DNA of 64,000 bases from Meghimatium bilineatum (Eukaryota > Mollusca > Gastropoda > Stylommatophora > Philomycidae). Below are positions 31,936 to 43,050 of the stretch, one piece after another; positions within the stretch are counted from its first letter, which is position 1, and each line of letters begins with the position of its first letter. The DNA is taken from the NCBI GenBank assembly GCA_034231615.1, contig CM067322.1, forward strand, positions 56,238,828-56,302,827. Reading direction: 5' to 3'. A program made the position numbers and the translations under genes. The notes below the pieces were generated by a model. That model saw only the letters and a list, made by a program, of their open reading frames with translations, had not been told where the DNA came from and did not search any database.

Positions 31936-32243
31936 CACGCTTTTAGCGAAACAATCCATACATTATTTAACAAAACAAACTTTCGCTAAAGGCGCAAACA
32001 ATACAGCATCGATCTGGGCATAACATATTGAGAGCCCCCCCCCCCATTTTCCACTCACATGGAACATCCTTTGGAAGGGGGGGGGGAGACCTCTCAGTGC
32101 ATTATGCGAAGATCGAATTAGTGCTAGCAGACGCTTCGCGTTTTTTAAATATCTGCATCACTAAGCTTAATGAAATCAAATCTACTATTAAAAATATGGA
32201 CCGTAGCCACGTGGGTGTGGATACATTTGTCCTTAATTATCCT
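31936..32243. other. Unclassified segment with a short inverted repeat and poly-C/poly-G tracts
   Basis: TTTTAGCGAAACAATC and CTTTCGCTAAAGGCG (31944-31995) can form a stem. Runs of C (32035) and G (32079) follow. It may be 5' LINE sequence or another element between the two SINE4 halves. Confidence 0.35.
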
Positions 32244-32357
32244 GCGCAGATATGGCAACAATGCTGTAAACCATAACACAACGCATTCCGTTCTCCGGAA
32301 TACATCCTGCTAATCTGCAGGAGTTTGAGGACGAACGCAGAAGAAGAGGTAGAAGAA
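32244..32357 (+). mobile_element. SINE4b 3' half
   Basis: GCAGATATGGCAACAATGCT, CACAACGCATTCCGTTCTCC, GGAGTTTGAGGACGAACGC and AGAAGAAGAGG are the 3' part of SINE4. It lacks the 5' half, which lies at 30570-30718 across LINE C. Confidence 0.85.
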
Positions 32358-33540
32358 ATTTGTAATTTCTGAAACAATGCAAACACTGTTTCCACTTTTA
32401 CAATTATGAAACATTTTTTATAATAAAAGCCGTGTGCTAAAGGTAATAAGATAGCAATATCAGAACAACCATTATGCAACATTAAACTCTCAGTGGATAG
32501 TGAGACCTTTCTATTGTGGAATCCGCACATAAATTTGTTTATACAATAGAGTATCTTTTATAGCTACAACGTTGAGAAAACACATTATGCACACATCACT
32601 CAAGAGAACCGGACGAGCTCCAGTCCTGATAATGATCATAGCTGCCAACATATATATATATAGTGCCTTGTCTATGAACAGGTGGTACATCAGGTGTGGT
32701 TTAAAGCAACTCTATGCATGACATGATAATTCCGTAGGAGAATTCAAAATTTAGCACACATATTAGCTCTGTATAAGTAGAGAAGGCCATTGGATGGCGG
32801 GGAGTACTAACTGACCGTCCCATCCATTCCAGTGACAATGACCAGAGTTGGAAAGGATGTTTGGTAGGAGAGTCTAAACGACTCATGATTCTAACTGCAT
32901 ATTGTATAAAATATGCAAGATCTATATAATTTACACTCTCTAATGAGTAGGCGTCGTCGTCTGACTGTATTGAACACTACTGAGTTGGAGTCTTCTGGGT
33001 AAGAAATAACACTTTCCCATAGCACATACGGATACAATAGCTCTATTGCTCTTAAATACTTGGGATCGAATCAAACAAACACATATAAAATATGTGACCT
33101 AAATATTTTTAAAAAGCAGGACAACCGAGATAGTTCTTTTCAAATGAAACTGATTGGACATATCGTGCAAAAATCCAGGAAATGTGAGTATAAAACGAAA
33201 CTAATAAATAAGTCACAAATTAACGCTGAAAAGAATAGAGATTCAATATGAAATTGTTAAAGTTTGGGCTATGAGGTTACAACATCCAGTTATGTGATCA
33301 AAGTTTGTGACAGACGATAACTGCACTGGTTATTGTAAACTCATGTGCAGCATACAGTCGAAATGGCGACAATGTTCCAGGAGTGTAAAAGTAATGAAAA
33401 GAGTGCAGTTCTAGTTGTGCACGCGATTGCCCATGTTTCAACTGGGAAGTGTTTATCACGTAAATTGCTATACAACTGGGTAAATCAGCTTTCACAAGAA
33501 TAAGCACCACTTGCTGAGGAAATAGGGCTTGTTGTCATGT
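32358..33540. other. Unannotated AT-rich stretch
   Basis: No repeat family or domain is recognised. Minor frames are at 33060-33251 (plus) and 32701-32886 (minus). Confidence 0.45.
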
Positions 33541-33850
33541 CAAAATTGCAACAGAAGCAACTGCGAAGCGGGTTGAGGAAATGATTCAAGCGGACATGTG
33601 ATTAACGTAAAATAGGGTAGCATCCACGATAAGGTGTTCGGATGATTCAGTTTTCAGTACAATGCATGACCAATAAGATGTTCGGATGGTTGAACCTACA
33701 GCATAATGCATTTTAAATTCCCGAAAGTGTGCTCACGATAGGTACCCAGAGATCAGACTTGCAAAAACAAACTGAACCGAATGAACATGCCTTTGCAGCA
33801 TTGATGCATCAATGTTTGTGTGGATTTTATGTGGAAATATAAAGAACAAT
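33541..33850 (+). pseudogene. mariner-like transposase fossil
   Basis: Fragments in shifting frames read ATAKRVEEMIQADM, TIRCSDDSVFSTMHD, then a second version IRCSDG.TYSIMH followed by FKFPKVCSR.VPR and NKLNRMNMPLQH. This order matches the helix-turn-helix region and the KVCARWVPR block of mariner/Tc1-type transposases. The IRCSD block is present twice about 45 bp apart, an internal duplication. Stops and frameshifts abound, and no catalytic DDD region is seen. Confidence 0.6.
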
Positions 33851-34021
33851 GTCAATCCAAAATATTGTACTAAAGGAATTAACGTTATACTAGAAATAAA
33901 AATTGAATCATAAACGCTTAGAGGATATTACTTTTTATAGCATTTTACGGCAGATGTCTTCTTTTTTTTTAAAATAACAAATACGTGAGCTTGAACACCA
34001 AAACTGCACTATCAATCAATC

Positions 34022-34260
34022 AATAAACCCGTAACCCTTCAGGGTCGTAGGGGTAACACATTAGATGCCTCAGCACACAGAGTCCTCCAACGAATTCTAT
34101 CCTCAGCGATCCGGATGAGTGTGGAAATATCTTGCCCTGTCCATTCCTTGTCGTTGTCTGTCCATGCCTTTATTTTTCCTCCTCTGCTTCTTCCAGCCTC
34201 GACAGTTCCCTGCAGTATTGTTTTTGACAAGGAATCGTGCCTGCATACATAAGCAATGTA
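34022..34260 (-). mobile_element. LINE H 3' end with (TTGA)n tail
   Basis: The minus strand reads YVCRHDSLSKTILQGTVEAG, GRSRGGKIKAWTDND, WTGQDISTLIRIAEDRIRWR and CAEASNVLPLRP, then stop. The 3' side ends in TTTATTGATTGATTGA. The frame is clean but heavily 5'-truncated (about 70 codons). Confidence 0.82.
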
Positions 34261-35754
34261 GGCGAAGAAGCTGGGAGAATGGCAGAGAGCTGTGACATGC
34301 AGGAGGATGAGAAGTCTCGTTGTTAGGTTGTGTTATGTTTTATTTTGGTAACACATCTACCTATTTTTGTTTATCTTGATACATGTCCGAACCATGCTAG
34401 TTTTCGCTATTGTAGTATTTTAGTGGGCAAAAGGTTTAGCTAGTGGTGCCCATCTCCTCTCCAGCTGTCATTATGTTACATAGATGTGTTTTCTCTCTTC
34501 ATCTTCATATTGCACTATATAAAAGAATAATTACCCATCACAATATAGTTTTCATATTAGTGCCATATTCCTTCAGCAACAATCTTCATTATTATTTTAT
34601 GGCAACACCTCCTGATACAACCAAATTGGAATTACACCATGGTTGAAAGAGGCGTACATCACTGTTACGAAGTACTTGTTATTTAGAGGAAAAAGATTTT
34701 GTGTGTGCTGCCGTTGCCTGATCCCGTGTAGTGAAATATGGGATAGAATATTTGCAGCAAATTACTCAATAGTTTTCTCGTCAATAAGCGTGTTTCCCGA
34801 ATATCTTACAAGAAACCTTACAATTTTCACTCCTGCTTGGGGAGTTCCTCACAAGTTGAAAGCCCCCGTCATGAATAATCTGGAACTGTATGACTAAATG
34901 TTTATTGCCATCCACTATTTAGTATTCTATTTGGCAACTATGCTTGGATATCTAGAGGATTCAGCAGACATTAGGTAACTCACTTTTGAAGCTCCTCTCA
35001 TAGAGAAAAGTAAAACTACATTAAACTTTGGCATTCATCTCCGTTAGGACGCTGCGTCAAACCCACTCCAGATAGTTCTACGTTCAGATACCAAACAACG
35101 TTACATATCTTGGCTTATGCGATGGATAATTGGTCACTTTGTATATACTTTTTGTCGGCAGCCAATAAAAAGCATAGGAAAAGTTGTATCAGCAAGATAA
35201 ATAACGCTTTTTTGGGATCAGCAAACAGAACTATTTTGGAGAAGGGCTTGAGTGAGTCAACAAGTTACCATACATTCTCATGAATTCTTGAGTGTCCTGT
35301 AATTAGCTCCGATGTATACAAAAGTGGCGAGGATAACACAATGTGGCAAGCTGTTGCCACACGCAACACCCACGGAATGAGTAATAATCAGAATATTAGT
35401 CTGAGTGCTGGAAAAGAAATAATAATAATACAAACAACACTCATGCTCTTCTCATAATGAATTCAACGGCTCGACGCTGTAGAAATATTGATTGCAGACA
35501 AGTAACATATTGTTCGGAGAGACGGCAAGCTGCGACATATTTGACATGGTCAAATTCTAAGACTTTTCTTAACAGGTGTCACCGTAGAATATTTTAGTAG
35601 CAGAGGATTGCAAGTAAAACGACAAACATATACTTTAGAGGCTGAGGACAAATATGGCTGGAGGTTAAAAATATTTGCAAGAGTGATGATAGTGATGCTG
35701 ATGAAATGACCCCCTTAAACCAAGAGTAGGTACACCCCCCCCATTACCCTTTCT
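34261..35754. other. Unannotated stretch including X3 repeat copy 2
   Basis: At 35188-35246, TATCAGCAAGATAAATAACG and ACAGAACTATTTTGGAGAAG match 23913-23970. Frames at 34443-34646 and 34643-34897 have no known domain. Confidence 0.4.
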
Positions 35755-36510
35755 GACAAAAACATAGGTCTTTCTCAGATAAATAACTGAGGTGACACCA
35801 GAACTCGCATAAGACTTGACTCAAATGCATAATTGTGTTATGGCGGTATATAAATGAATAGTGTTATTGCGGTATATAAATGCATAGTTGTGTTAGGGCG
35901 GTATATAAACGCATAATTGTGTTAGGTCGGTATATAAATGCATAGTTGTGTTATTGCGGTATATAAATGCATAGTTGTGTTAGGTCGGTATATAAATGCA
36001 TAATTGTGTTAGGTCGGTATATAAATGCATAATTGTGTTAGGTCGGTATATAAATGCATGTTTGTGTTACGTCGGTATATAAATGTATTGTTGTGTTAGG
36101 TCGGTATATAAATGTATTGTTGTGTTAGGTCGGTATATAAATGTATTGTTGTGTTAGGTCGGTATATAAATGTATTGTTGCGTTACGTCGGTATATAAAT
36201 GTATTGTTGTGTAAGGGTGGTATATGAATGAATGTGTAGTCCACGAAGAGAGACATTCTAGTGCGGAAGTATCCCAGGATTATCACTTTATGCCTTGTGA
36301 AGCACACTATGGGTCGACTAGTTATCATTCTTCTGTCAGATCTGTTGACCCATCTATAATGATAGTACAATTAGCATTCCCCGCCATCTAGGAGTCGGCC
36401 ACAAAAAGATAAAGATGCAATTTCCTCTGTTCTGTATCTCTTCCTTATCCATGGATACCATTTGAGAGACGAAAAAAGTAAGAAATCGAGACAAAACATG
36501 CAGTAACTAT
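35755..36510 (+). repeat. X1 unclassified interspersed repeat, copy Q, with internal 29-bp expansion
   Basis: Outside the tandem array it has the X1 blocks GAGGTGACACCAGAACTC, GACATTCTAGTGCGGAAGTA, TCCCAGGATTATCAC, GGGTCGACTAGTTATC, TGTTGACCCATCTATAATGA and AGATAAAGATGCAATTTCC, in the same order as the other copies. Confidence 0.7.
35825..36230. repeat. 29-bp minisatellite, about 14 copies
   Basis: The unit GGTCGGTATATAAATGCATA + ATTGTGTTA is repeated with small changes (GCATAG, GTATTG). It lies inside X1 copy Q where the other X1 copies have no repeats. Confidence 0.96.
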
Positions 36511-37265
36511 TGTCTATTGTCTATCCCCATGTGAATGATGGTTAGCATTTGCCGTTAAACATAGGGGTGCGAGCTTAAGCTGTCGTTCCAAGGCCAGATG
36601 TGTCGTTTTGGTTGCATTTAGTCCATGTTTGTTCAAGGTTGTCTTGATGTTTTCTATAGACCGTTTTCTTGGTCTACTTTTTGCTTTACGCCCGGATATT
36701 CTTTTGTTATATGCTCTTACTGGTATTTGGTTTGGGCTCATTCTCATAATGTGACCCAACCATTTTACTTGCTGTCTTTCAATATGTTTAATACATGCCA
36801 ACTCTTTTCCTAATTTCTTCGTTTCTTATTTTATCTAGTTTAGTAACCACTGCAGCTTTTCTCAGACACTTCATTTCACAGGTAACTATTTTTCTTTGTT
36901 GTGAGGCTGTTAAAGACCATGTTTGACATTGGTAGCAGAGTGTATGTAGGTGTACAAATTGTAGATATTATGTTTTTTTAATAAAATTTCCATCGTGATC
37001 TTTGGGTGAAGAAGTAATGGTGAAAGTTGGTAGGTCGCTGTGTTAGCTTTTTGGCACCTTTTTTCTATTTGTCTAGTCTTCTATTTTCAGAAAATATGCT
37101 GCATAGATATTTAAATTCTTTGGCCTGTTTCACTTTGGTGTTATCTATTGTAATATCCATTGGTGTTGCAGACTTGCTGATTTTCATAACTTCTGTTTTT
37201 TATACGTTAAGTTTCATGTTATGCAGTAACATTTATTCTTTTTTCACAGGTGATAGGTCGTCCAC
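36511..37265 (-). mobile_element. LINE G 3' half
   Basis: The minus strand gives KISKSATPMDITIDNTKVKQ, AKEFKYLCSIFSENRRLDK, then in other frames a QKANTATYQLSPLL-like run, LACIKHIERQQVKWLGHIMR and RKAKSRPRKRSIENI, ending HSHGDRQ before the stop at 36514. The last 95 codons (36514-36801) are open. This is the normal LINE post-RT order with frameshifts in the first half. Confidence 0.82.
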
Positions 37266-37559
37266 GAGAAATATCCCCCAACTTTAATTAGTCACCACCG
37301 ACAACCACCATTAGTCACCACCACCGAATAGTCTTCCATTAAGGATATATAAAGATAACTAGATATATTTTGATATCTCTTTTTTTTCCTCGTTGTTTTT
37401 CGCCTTGCTCTTCTTCTTCTGCCAGTTGGCAGATGCTGTTCAGAAAACGGAATATGTTGTTTCGTGGTTTAAATCATTACTGCGATATCTGTACCTTTCA
37501 GATCGACACATTCAAGTTAAGTATAACGTTTTTGTGTAACATTGCCTCTCTATCTCCCA

Positions 37560-37560
<1 letters not shown>
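37266..37560. other. Unannotated stretch
   Basis: A short CACCACCGACAACC-type run lies at 37285-37328. No other feature. Confidence 0.5.

Positions 37561-37612
<52 letters not shown>
37561..37612. repeat. (TC)n(TA)n compound microsatellite
   Basis: CTCTCTCTCT is followed by a run of about 18 TA. Confidence 0.95.
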
Positions 37613-37615
<3 letters not shown>

Positions 37616-37744
37616 TGTATTATAAATATCTCGATATACAGATGTCAATGTTTGTATACACATAGAAAGCTTCTCACAAACATTAAAAAGTAGCAGTTAT
37701 CGGTTTTAGGAGAAGCAGCACAACAAAACATCTTGATAACATAT

Positions 37745-37945
37745 ACGATTACAAATATACATGGGAAGATAAGAGAAACAAATATACATCGGAAGATAAG
37801 AGAAACAAATATACATGAGAAGATAAGAGAAAAAAATATACATGAGAAGATAAGAGAAAAAAATATACATCGGAAGATAACAGAATAAAATAAATACATT
37901 GGAAGATTAGAGAAAAATACATCGGAAGATAAGAGAAAAAATTAT
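37745..37945. repeat. 27-bp minisatellite, about seven copies
   Basis: The unit is AAATATACATCGGAAGATAA + GAGAAAC. Because 27 is divisible by three, the minus strand reads a nonapeptide (FLLSSHVYL-like) repeated without stops and looks like a hydrophobic protein; it is repeat-driven. Confidence 0.93.
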
Positions 37946-37983
37946 AAATAATCTTATGAAATACATTGATTTTTAGAGTACTG

Positions 37984-38185
37984 TGGCGAGGTAGTGCAGC
38001 GCACGTTTGTGACGCCAAGGTACCCGGTTCGAATACCACTGCATGCAATTGTGCATCTGGGTCGTTCAATGGCAAACTACTGAACGTATTTATATCGCCT
38101 AGAAAATCACTACAGCTATAACATACCGGGCTGATGGCTATATATCTTGAATAGGCCACCAAAAAAAAAAAAGAAAAAAAAGAAA
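37984..38185 (+). mobile_element. SINE2 copy with A-rich tail
   Basis: The head GGCGAGGTAGTGCAGCGCAC (A-box-like) and CCCGGTTCGAATACC (B box) lead into GCAATTGTGCATCTGGGTCG, TACTGAACGTATTTATATCG and GAATAGGCCACC, ending in an A-rich run (38161-38187). Confidence 0.82.
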
Positions 38186-38631
38186 AAAGGTAATAAATAA
38201 AAAGAAGAAATGACATATAAGAAATATTTATGATCCGTTAAGCTAACAGATCCGACATAATGTTCAGGCAGATTAGAAGTTCAGTCTCATAAATCATGAT
38301 AGATGAGTGTGAGCAGATAAAACCTTAAACATGACATTTAGTCATTTAGAACATGACATTTAGTACTATGAAGCAAGCCATAAAGTGGCTATCCCACAAC
38401 CTCCTTTCAAAATGGCTTTCCCCCCAAAAAGGTAAAATAAATAAGACTAAAACACAGTAAGTACGCACGAAAACGAGAAAATGATCATAGTTTAAGAAAA
38501 TACCCCACATCCCTATACGCTATACCGAAGAAATAAACGTTTGTAAAAAGTCCCGACCTTCACGATCTCAGTCACGCGGCCGCAAGGTGGTACATCGTTC
38601 CGTTTCAAATAGATTTGAGAATATGATCAAA
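38186..38631. other. Unannotated stretch
   Basis: I see nothing recognisable here. Confidence 0.5.
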
Positions 38632-38888
38632 ATATACCAGTGGTGCCAAAATTCAATATTTGAAAACGCGAGCAAAACATCAGTGGTGCCAAAATTCAAT
38701 ATTTGAAAACGCGAGCAAAACATCAGTGGTGCCAAAATTCAATATTTGAAAACGCGAGCAAAATATACCGGTGGTGTCAAAATTCAATATTTGAAAACGT
38801 GAGCAAAATATACCAGTGGTGCCAAAATTCAATATTTGAATACGTGAGAAAATATACCAGTGGTGCCAAAATTCAATATTTGAAAAGT
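38632..38888. repeat. 45-bp minisatellite, six copies
   Basis: The unit is CAGTGGTGCCAAAATTCAAT + ATTTGAAAACGCGAGCAAAATATAC. As a multiple of three it keeps a plus frame open (38703-38900) reading a 15-residue repeat QWCQNSIFENVSKIY. There are no coding features around it. Confidence 0.95.
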
Positions 38889-39107
38889 AATATCCTATAA
38901 GCCTATATATGATTCAATTGTTATTTCTAGCATAGTATTAATTCTTCGATGCCACGTTGTCCAGGTGATAATATACGCAAACGATCCATGTACGACATGA
39001 GACCACTGCTGGTGTCATCCACTTAAATCTTATAACTTTGAATGTCATGGCTGTGTACTCGCAGACAATATTGACCATTTCTAGAGCTGTCACAGTCACA
39101 TCGCAGC
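38889..39107. other. Unannotated stretch
   Basis: I see nothing recognisable here. Confidence 0.5.
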
Positions 39108-39345
39108 TTTTTCTGTTTCTTTTTTCCTCTGCGTTTTATCTCAAACTCCTGGAGATTAGACGGATGTAGTTCAGATAATGGAGTGCGCTGTGCTATGGTT
39201 TGCAGATTGGCTGCAATATCTGTGCCTTTTGGCCTAATAGACTTCATTAGACTTCAGAATTTGCTTCTTGGTCATTTTGACCATCTATGAGATGAGGTGG
39301 AAAATTCTACCGCCAAACCTCCTTAGGTGCAACTTATGGCAGGTA
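39108..39345 (-). mobile_element. SINE4b copy on the minus strand
   Basis: The minus strand shows CTAAGGAGGTTTGGCGG, ATGGTCAAAATGACC, CTGAAGTCTAATGAAGTC, CAAACCATAGCACAGCGCAC, CTCCAGGAGTTTGAGATAAA and CGCAGAGGAAAAAAG. These are the SINE4 landmarks in order. It is the only minus-strand SINE4 I find. A 74-codon frame over it (39023-39247) is a shadow. Confidence 0.75.
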
Positions 39346-39974
39346 ATAGTGTAACACAACAGTATTTTTACATTATGTCTCCACGTTGGACATGACTAAC
39401 CTTAAAGTTACACTCTTTTCTATATAATCTATCCTGGTAAACACACCATACACAATTCTACAAACTGATTACTACCAACACACAACAGACACATCAGCAT
39501 CAACAATGTCATTAATATCAACATGGCAATTCTTTCATAAGTAATTCTATGTTACCATTCCATACATTTCTATACCATTCGCTGGAGGGCAATAATGACT
39601 GTCAGATAGTGCGTCAAATGATCATTGTTCATAGTTGATTTCTATAACTTTGTGTACAGTTGTGCTTCCATCGACTTAGTCAATTGTCCTGTTGCCTGTG
39701 GGATCCATGACGTAATTCTTATAATTAGCAGATACCTAATGTGGTGTTTATGTGTATAGGTAACTCGATTCAGCTTATGTATTGTGCCTTTAGTGCAGGG
39801 AAATCGCTGACGTGCAGGGAGTGTCTCTTTTATGAAAAGAGTTCTGCTTTTATTTACGGATACCGCTTTCGTACAATGTACATTTTGTACAGGGAGTGCG
39901 TTTATGTTTAGTTTCCCTATTGTACATGGGTACATGGATTACTATTTTCGTAATATTTCTTCCGTATATTCTCT
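39346..39974. other. Unannotated stretch
   Basis: A 97-codon minus frame (39642-39935) lacks any recognisable domain. The phrase TGTACAGGGAGTG recurs loosely near 39820 and 39885. Confidence 0.4.
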
Positions 39975-40254
39975 CTGTGCTGCCGGGACCTGAGAGGGAA
40001 CAAATAATAGCTACGCTTGTATATGTCATGCATGTAGTAGGAAACGGCTAAGATTTTTTTGCCAAGAGTGTGGTGGTTTACTGTCCTATCCCATAGAGGG
40101 TCAAAGAGACCCGGAAGTCATGATCAAGATGAATATGTCATGCCAAAATCGCAGATGTCATAGACAAGCTGCAAACCATAGCACAGAGTATTCCATACTC
40201 CGGACTACATTCTGCTAATATACAAGAGTTTGATAACGAATGCAGAAAAGAAAG
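39975..40254 (+). mobile_element. SINE4b, full-length but diverged
   Basis: TCTGTGCTGCCGGGACCTGA, GTCATGCATGTAGTAGG, CCCATAGAGGGTCAAAGAGA, GACTACATTCTGCTAAT and GAGTTTGATAACGAATGCAG lead to AAAAGAAAG. All landmarks are present with many substitutions. Confidence 0.82.
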
Positions 40255-40344
40255 CGTCCACGCGAAGCTTCGTTTACAGAGATTTAAATGGTTTACATCA
40301 CAACTCGATTTAACGACATGTAGAATTATTCAATTGGTGTGTGT

Positions 40345-40765
40345 CTAGATCAGGTGTAGAATATTGCTACCCATTGGCGATATCCGGCCGGCCAAGTCAT
40401 TTTTATCTGGCCCTCCAGAGAGATCTAAAAGTAAAAAAAGAACACCTCTCTATAGCGCGCCCTTTTATATCAAATTTCTCTCTTTAACACTTTCCAAAAT
40501 CCAAAATTATATTTATTCTTTATTGTTTGCATTGTATATAGCGAATTTCTGCTATTACATACATTTTTTGCGAGCCAAACCAAGTTGCTAAAATAGAATT
40601 TAACTGTTTATGCATTTGGCCACCCTGCTCAAGAAACACTGTCTTTGAAATCCAAGTGTCTTAAAAGAAAAAAAGATTTTAGGATCTATATTGCATGAAA
40701 AATAGCTCTATCCGGTCCGTTGATATAAAAAGGGTTGCTCACCTCTGATATAGAACAGCAAAGAA
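40345..40765. mobile_element. hAT-like non-autonomous DNA transposon (tentative)
   Basis: The left end TCAGGTGTAGAATATTGCTA + CCC and the right end, read in reverse as TCAGAGGTGAGCAACCC, are similar inverted termini. GGCCGGCCAAG and GGACCGGATAG inside match in the same sense. CAG-type termini with a CAGxGGT core are usual for hAT. The flanks do not give a clean 8-bp duplication. No transposase is present. Confidence 0.4.
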
Positions 40766-40934
40766 GTACTAAAAAATCACTTTTAATTCTGCATATGCTC
40801 AAGAAATTACATAAATGCATTCCTACTTGCAATATTCCAGAATATTAGGTAAAACATGACTGTAGAGGTAAGGATATGTACATAAATGACATAAGCAATT
40901 AGGATGTTGTTTCTGAACAAGTTTGAAGGTTTTT

Positions 40935-41270
40935 GACAAAATGAATAGGTGAGTGTGACAAAAATTGACACCAACAATATTATTTTTATACACCAACTAA
41001 ATAGGCTGAATTTGAAACAATTAAAAAAATTAAAGCAAAAAGTGTATTTTTAGGACTCTTATTGCTAAAAAATGTTTTTATGAGTGGTGGTGGGTGGAAA
41101 GGGGGAGGGGAATTGGGGGAGGGTGAGGGAAGTTCGGAGCATTTTTTTGACATAATTAATCAAGGGATTGGATCTCTATATACTTGACAATTGTTGACAA
41201 GGGGAGAGGGGGTACAATTTGGCAACGATCAATAATTATTTAAATTGACAAATAGTTGATTGACAATCTT
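40935..41270 (+). repeat. X2 unclassified G-rich repeat, copy 1
   Basis: It shares with 54055-54440 the series TTGACACCAACAATATT, GAATTTGAAACA, a GGGGAAGGGGG-like run, TTTGACATAATTAA, GACAAGGGGAGAGGGGG and CAATTTGGC, over about 300 bp. No coding region is seen. Confidence 0.55.
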
Positions 41271-41524
41271 CACATCGTGTTGTTTGTGCTGAACTTGCCA
41301 GTGGTTAACCAGAAACTGCATGGCTATAGTGTCACCTTCAGCGCTTACTCAATCTTTCAACGTTCCTAGAGCATGAGCCCTGGCAATGTTTTCGTTGTGG
41401 CTGTCGGACCACGAAAGTTATATTTAGTTTGTAAACTACAGGTGAACCTCATTTACCTGGTCAGAACATAAATTATGGGTTAACCAAATTATGTATACAC
41501 TACACTATCACAGTTCACGAACAG
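41271..41524. other. Unannotated stretch
   Basis: I see nothing recognisable here. Confidence 0.5.
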
Positions 41525-41765
41525 AGGGTTTAAGAACCATAGAGGATTGACGCTGTTGTTGTCGGGTTATCCGTTATGTACCCTGTCCCTCTAAACGAAA
41601 CGGCAAATCGCCTATCGCCTAACCCATATCACGCAACGTCGAAGCTTCAAGCAATATCTAAGGATCTCCGAAAAGTCACTTAGTAAACATGAAAGCACGA
41701 ACGAGATTCGAACTCATGATCTCTTCAGTACAAAGCAAAGTTCTTAACCACTACGCCAAGAATAT
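41525..41765 (-). mobile_element. SINE1 copy, diverged
   Basis: On the minus strand the head GGCGTAGTGGTTAAGAAC (A box) and CATGAGTTCGAATCTCG (B box) are well kept. The body GGAGATCCTTAGATA, GAAGCTTCGACGTTGCGTGA follows, and the 3' end is TCCTCTATGGTTC. Confidence 0.82.
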
Positions 41766-42099
41766 AAACTATAGATGTATATACATTAATATAAGTCTAC
41801 GGAGATGGACTCGCTGGCAGCGCTTCTAAATGTGCTGGTAACACACTAACACACAGTAATTTATTTCCATTCTTTCAGTGCCTCTGTAGCTCACATTTTC
41901 TCTGCTTGGATCTGATCCAAAAATATTTTATAAAAGTTTTTTTTAGTTTCCTTTGTGCCTCTTTATTTCAAATTTTTCTTAGCCATATGTATTTGTTTGT
42001 ACATCTCCACATAAAATTGTACATAATAATACTCACGTGGAAGACAGGTAATGAAGTCCTACTGAATGACGACTAAAACACTACACACTATCACTAACG
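41766..42099. other. Unannotated stretch
   Basis: I see nothing recognisable here. Confidence 0.5.
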
Positions 42100-43050
42100 G
42101 ATGTAAATATGGTACGTACAACAAAACACAGAATATAATCATACTAATGACAATACACAGGACAAAGACGACGTTTCAGATCAATATGCCTTTTTCAAGA
42201 TACGGACATAACATACAAACATAAAAAAACCACAAGTAGAAATGTATGCGTATCCGAGTGAAATGTGATAGTTAGATACCGGAAGCATACGAACAGGAAG
42301 TACAGAAAGACGATAATACAGGTGGAACGAGAGGAACAAAACGATGACGTAACAAAGACCAATACGACCGAGAACTAAGCGAAAGAGTGGTCGGAATTGA
42401 GTCCAACTGGCTTGATGGTACCCAACTCGAAAATGAGACGATTTTTTAGAGCGTACCTAGATCTATCATCGGTGGTGCAGGATCTGATGGCAGTGACCTG
42501 AATGTCAAGGACACCACGGTGGCCATCGCCGTTGTAGTGATTAGCCACAGGAGTGGGTGTTCTGTGTTTGATAGCATACAGGTGGTTACAGAAGCGGTCG
42601 CTCAGTCTAAGGCCAGTCTCACCGATATATTGCTTACCACAGCGTTTACATATGATCACGTAAATAACATTACGGGATTCACATGTAAAAACCTCATCGA
42701 TGGAGAAACTGGTCTTGGGGAATGAGATGGAGCGCATCTGAACCACATAAGGACATGTGTAACAACGACCACGTGAGCAACGAACTATATTTTTGATAAA
42801 ATGTCAGGTGCAGAGGACCTGAGGTGGCTGTGGACCAAGATGTCCTTCAGATTTTTATCGCGCCTATAGGCCACCAGTGGTAATTTGTGGAAAGCGTCAC
42901 GGGTGTCAGAATCAGACTGGAGAAGGGAATAATGTTTAAGCAGGATGCGACGGACAGTCGAGTTATGGGGATGGAAGGTAAGAACCAGTTTAACCCTACC
43001 TACTCTTGAAATATTCAATAAACACATTTTTATCATGAGGTATTTTATCA
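42100..43050 (-). mobile_element. Penelope-like element copy 2, 3' end with GIY-YIG endonuclease
   Basis: The minus strand reads RVGRVKLVLTFHPHNSTVRR, SLLQSDSDTRDAF, LVAYRRDKNLKDILVHS, then after a frameshift an open frame of 123 codons (42375-42746). That frame has FTCESRNVIYVIICKRC, QYIGETGLRLSDRF, NHYNGDGHRG, ALKNRLIFELGT and a natural stop. This is a complete GIY-YIG domain. It is better preserved than copy 1 but truncated before the RT active site. The 3' UTR, with CTGAAACGTCGTCTTTG near 42170, runs to about 42100. Confidence 0.9.

Noticed and set aside
35825..36230. CRISPR-like regular repeat array
   Set aside because: Units are contiguous 29-bp tandem repeats with no unique spacers, in a eukaryotic repeat context. 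The same applies to the arrays at 20063, 25074, 38632 and 60950.
36125..36370. 81-codon minus frame
   Set aside because: Antisense of the 29-bp minisatellite and X1; repetitive peptide without independent support.
37749..38216. Hydrophobic 155-codon frame that looks like a membrane protein
   Set aside because: Covers the 27-bp minisatellite plus SINE2; hydrophobic nonapeptides come from the repeat.
38703..38900. Repetitive 65-codon protein with WCQNSIFE units
   Set aside because: The 45-bp minisatellite unit is a multiple of three, so the frame is open automatically. No start context, domain or flanking coding sequence.
39023..39247. Basic 74-codon frame with good composition
   Set aside because: It lies over the minus-strand SINE4 (landmarks CTCCAGGAGTTTGAG and (GAA)-like end), so it is a repeat shadow.
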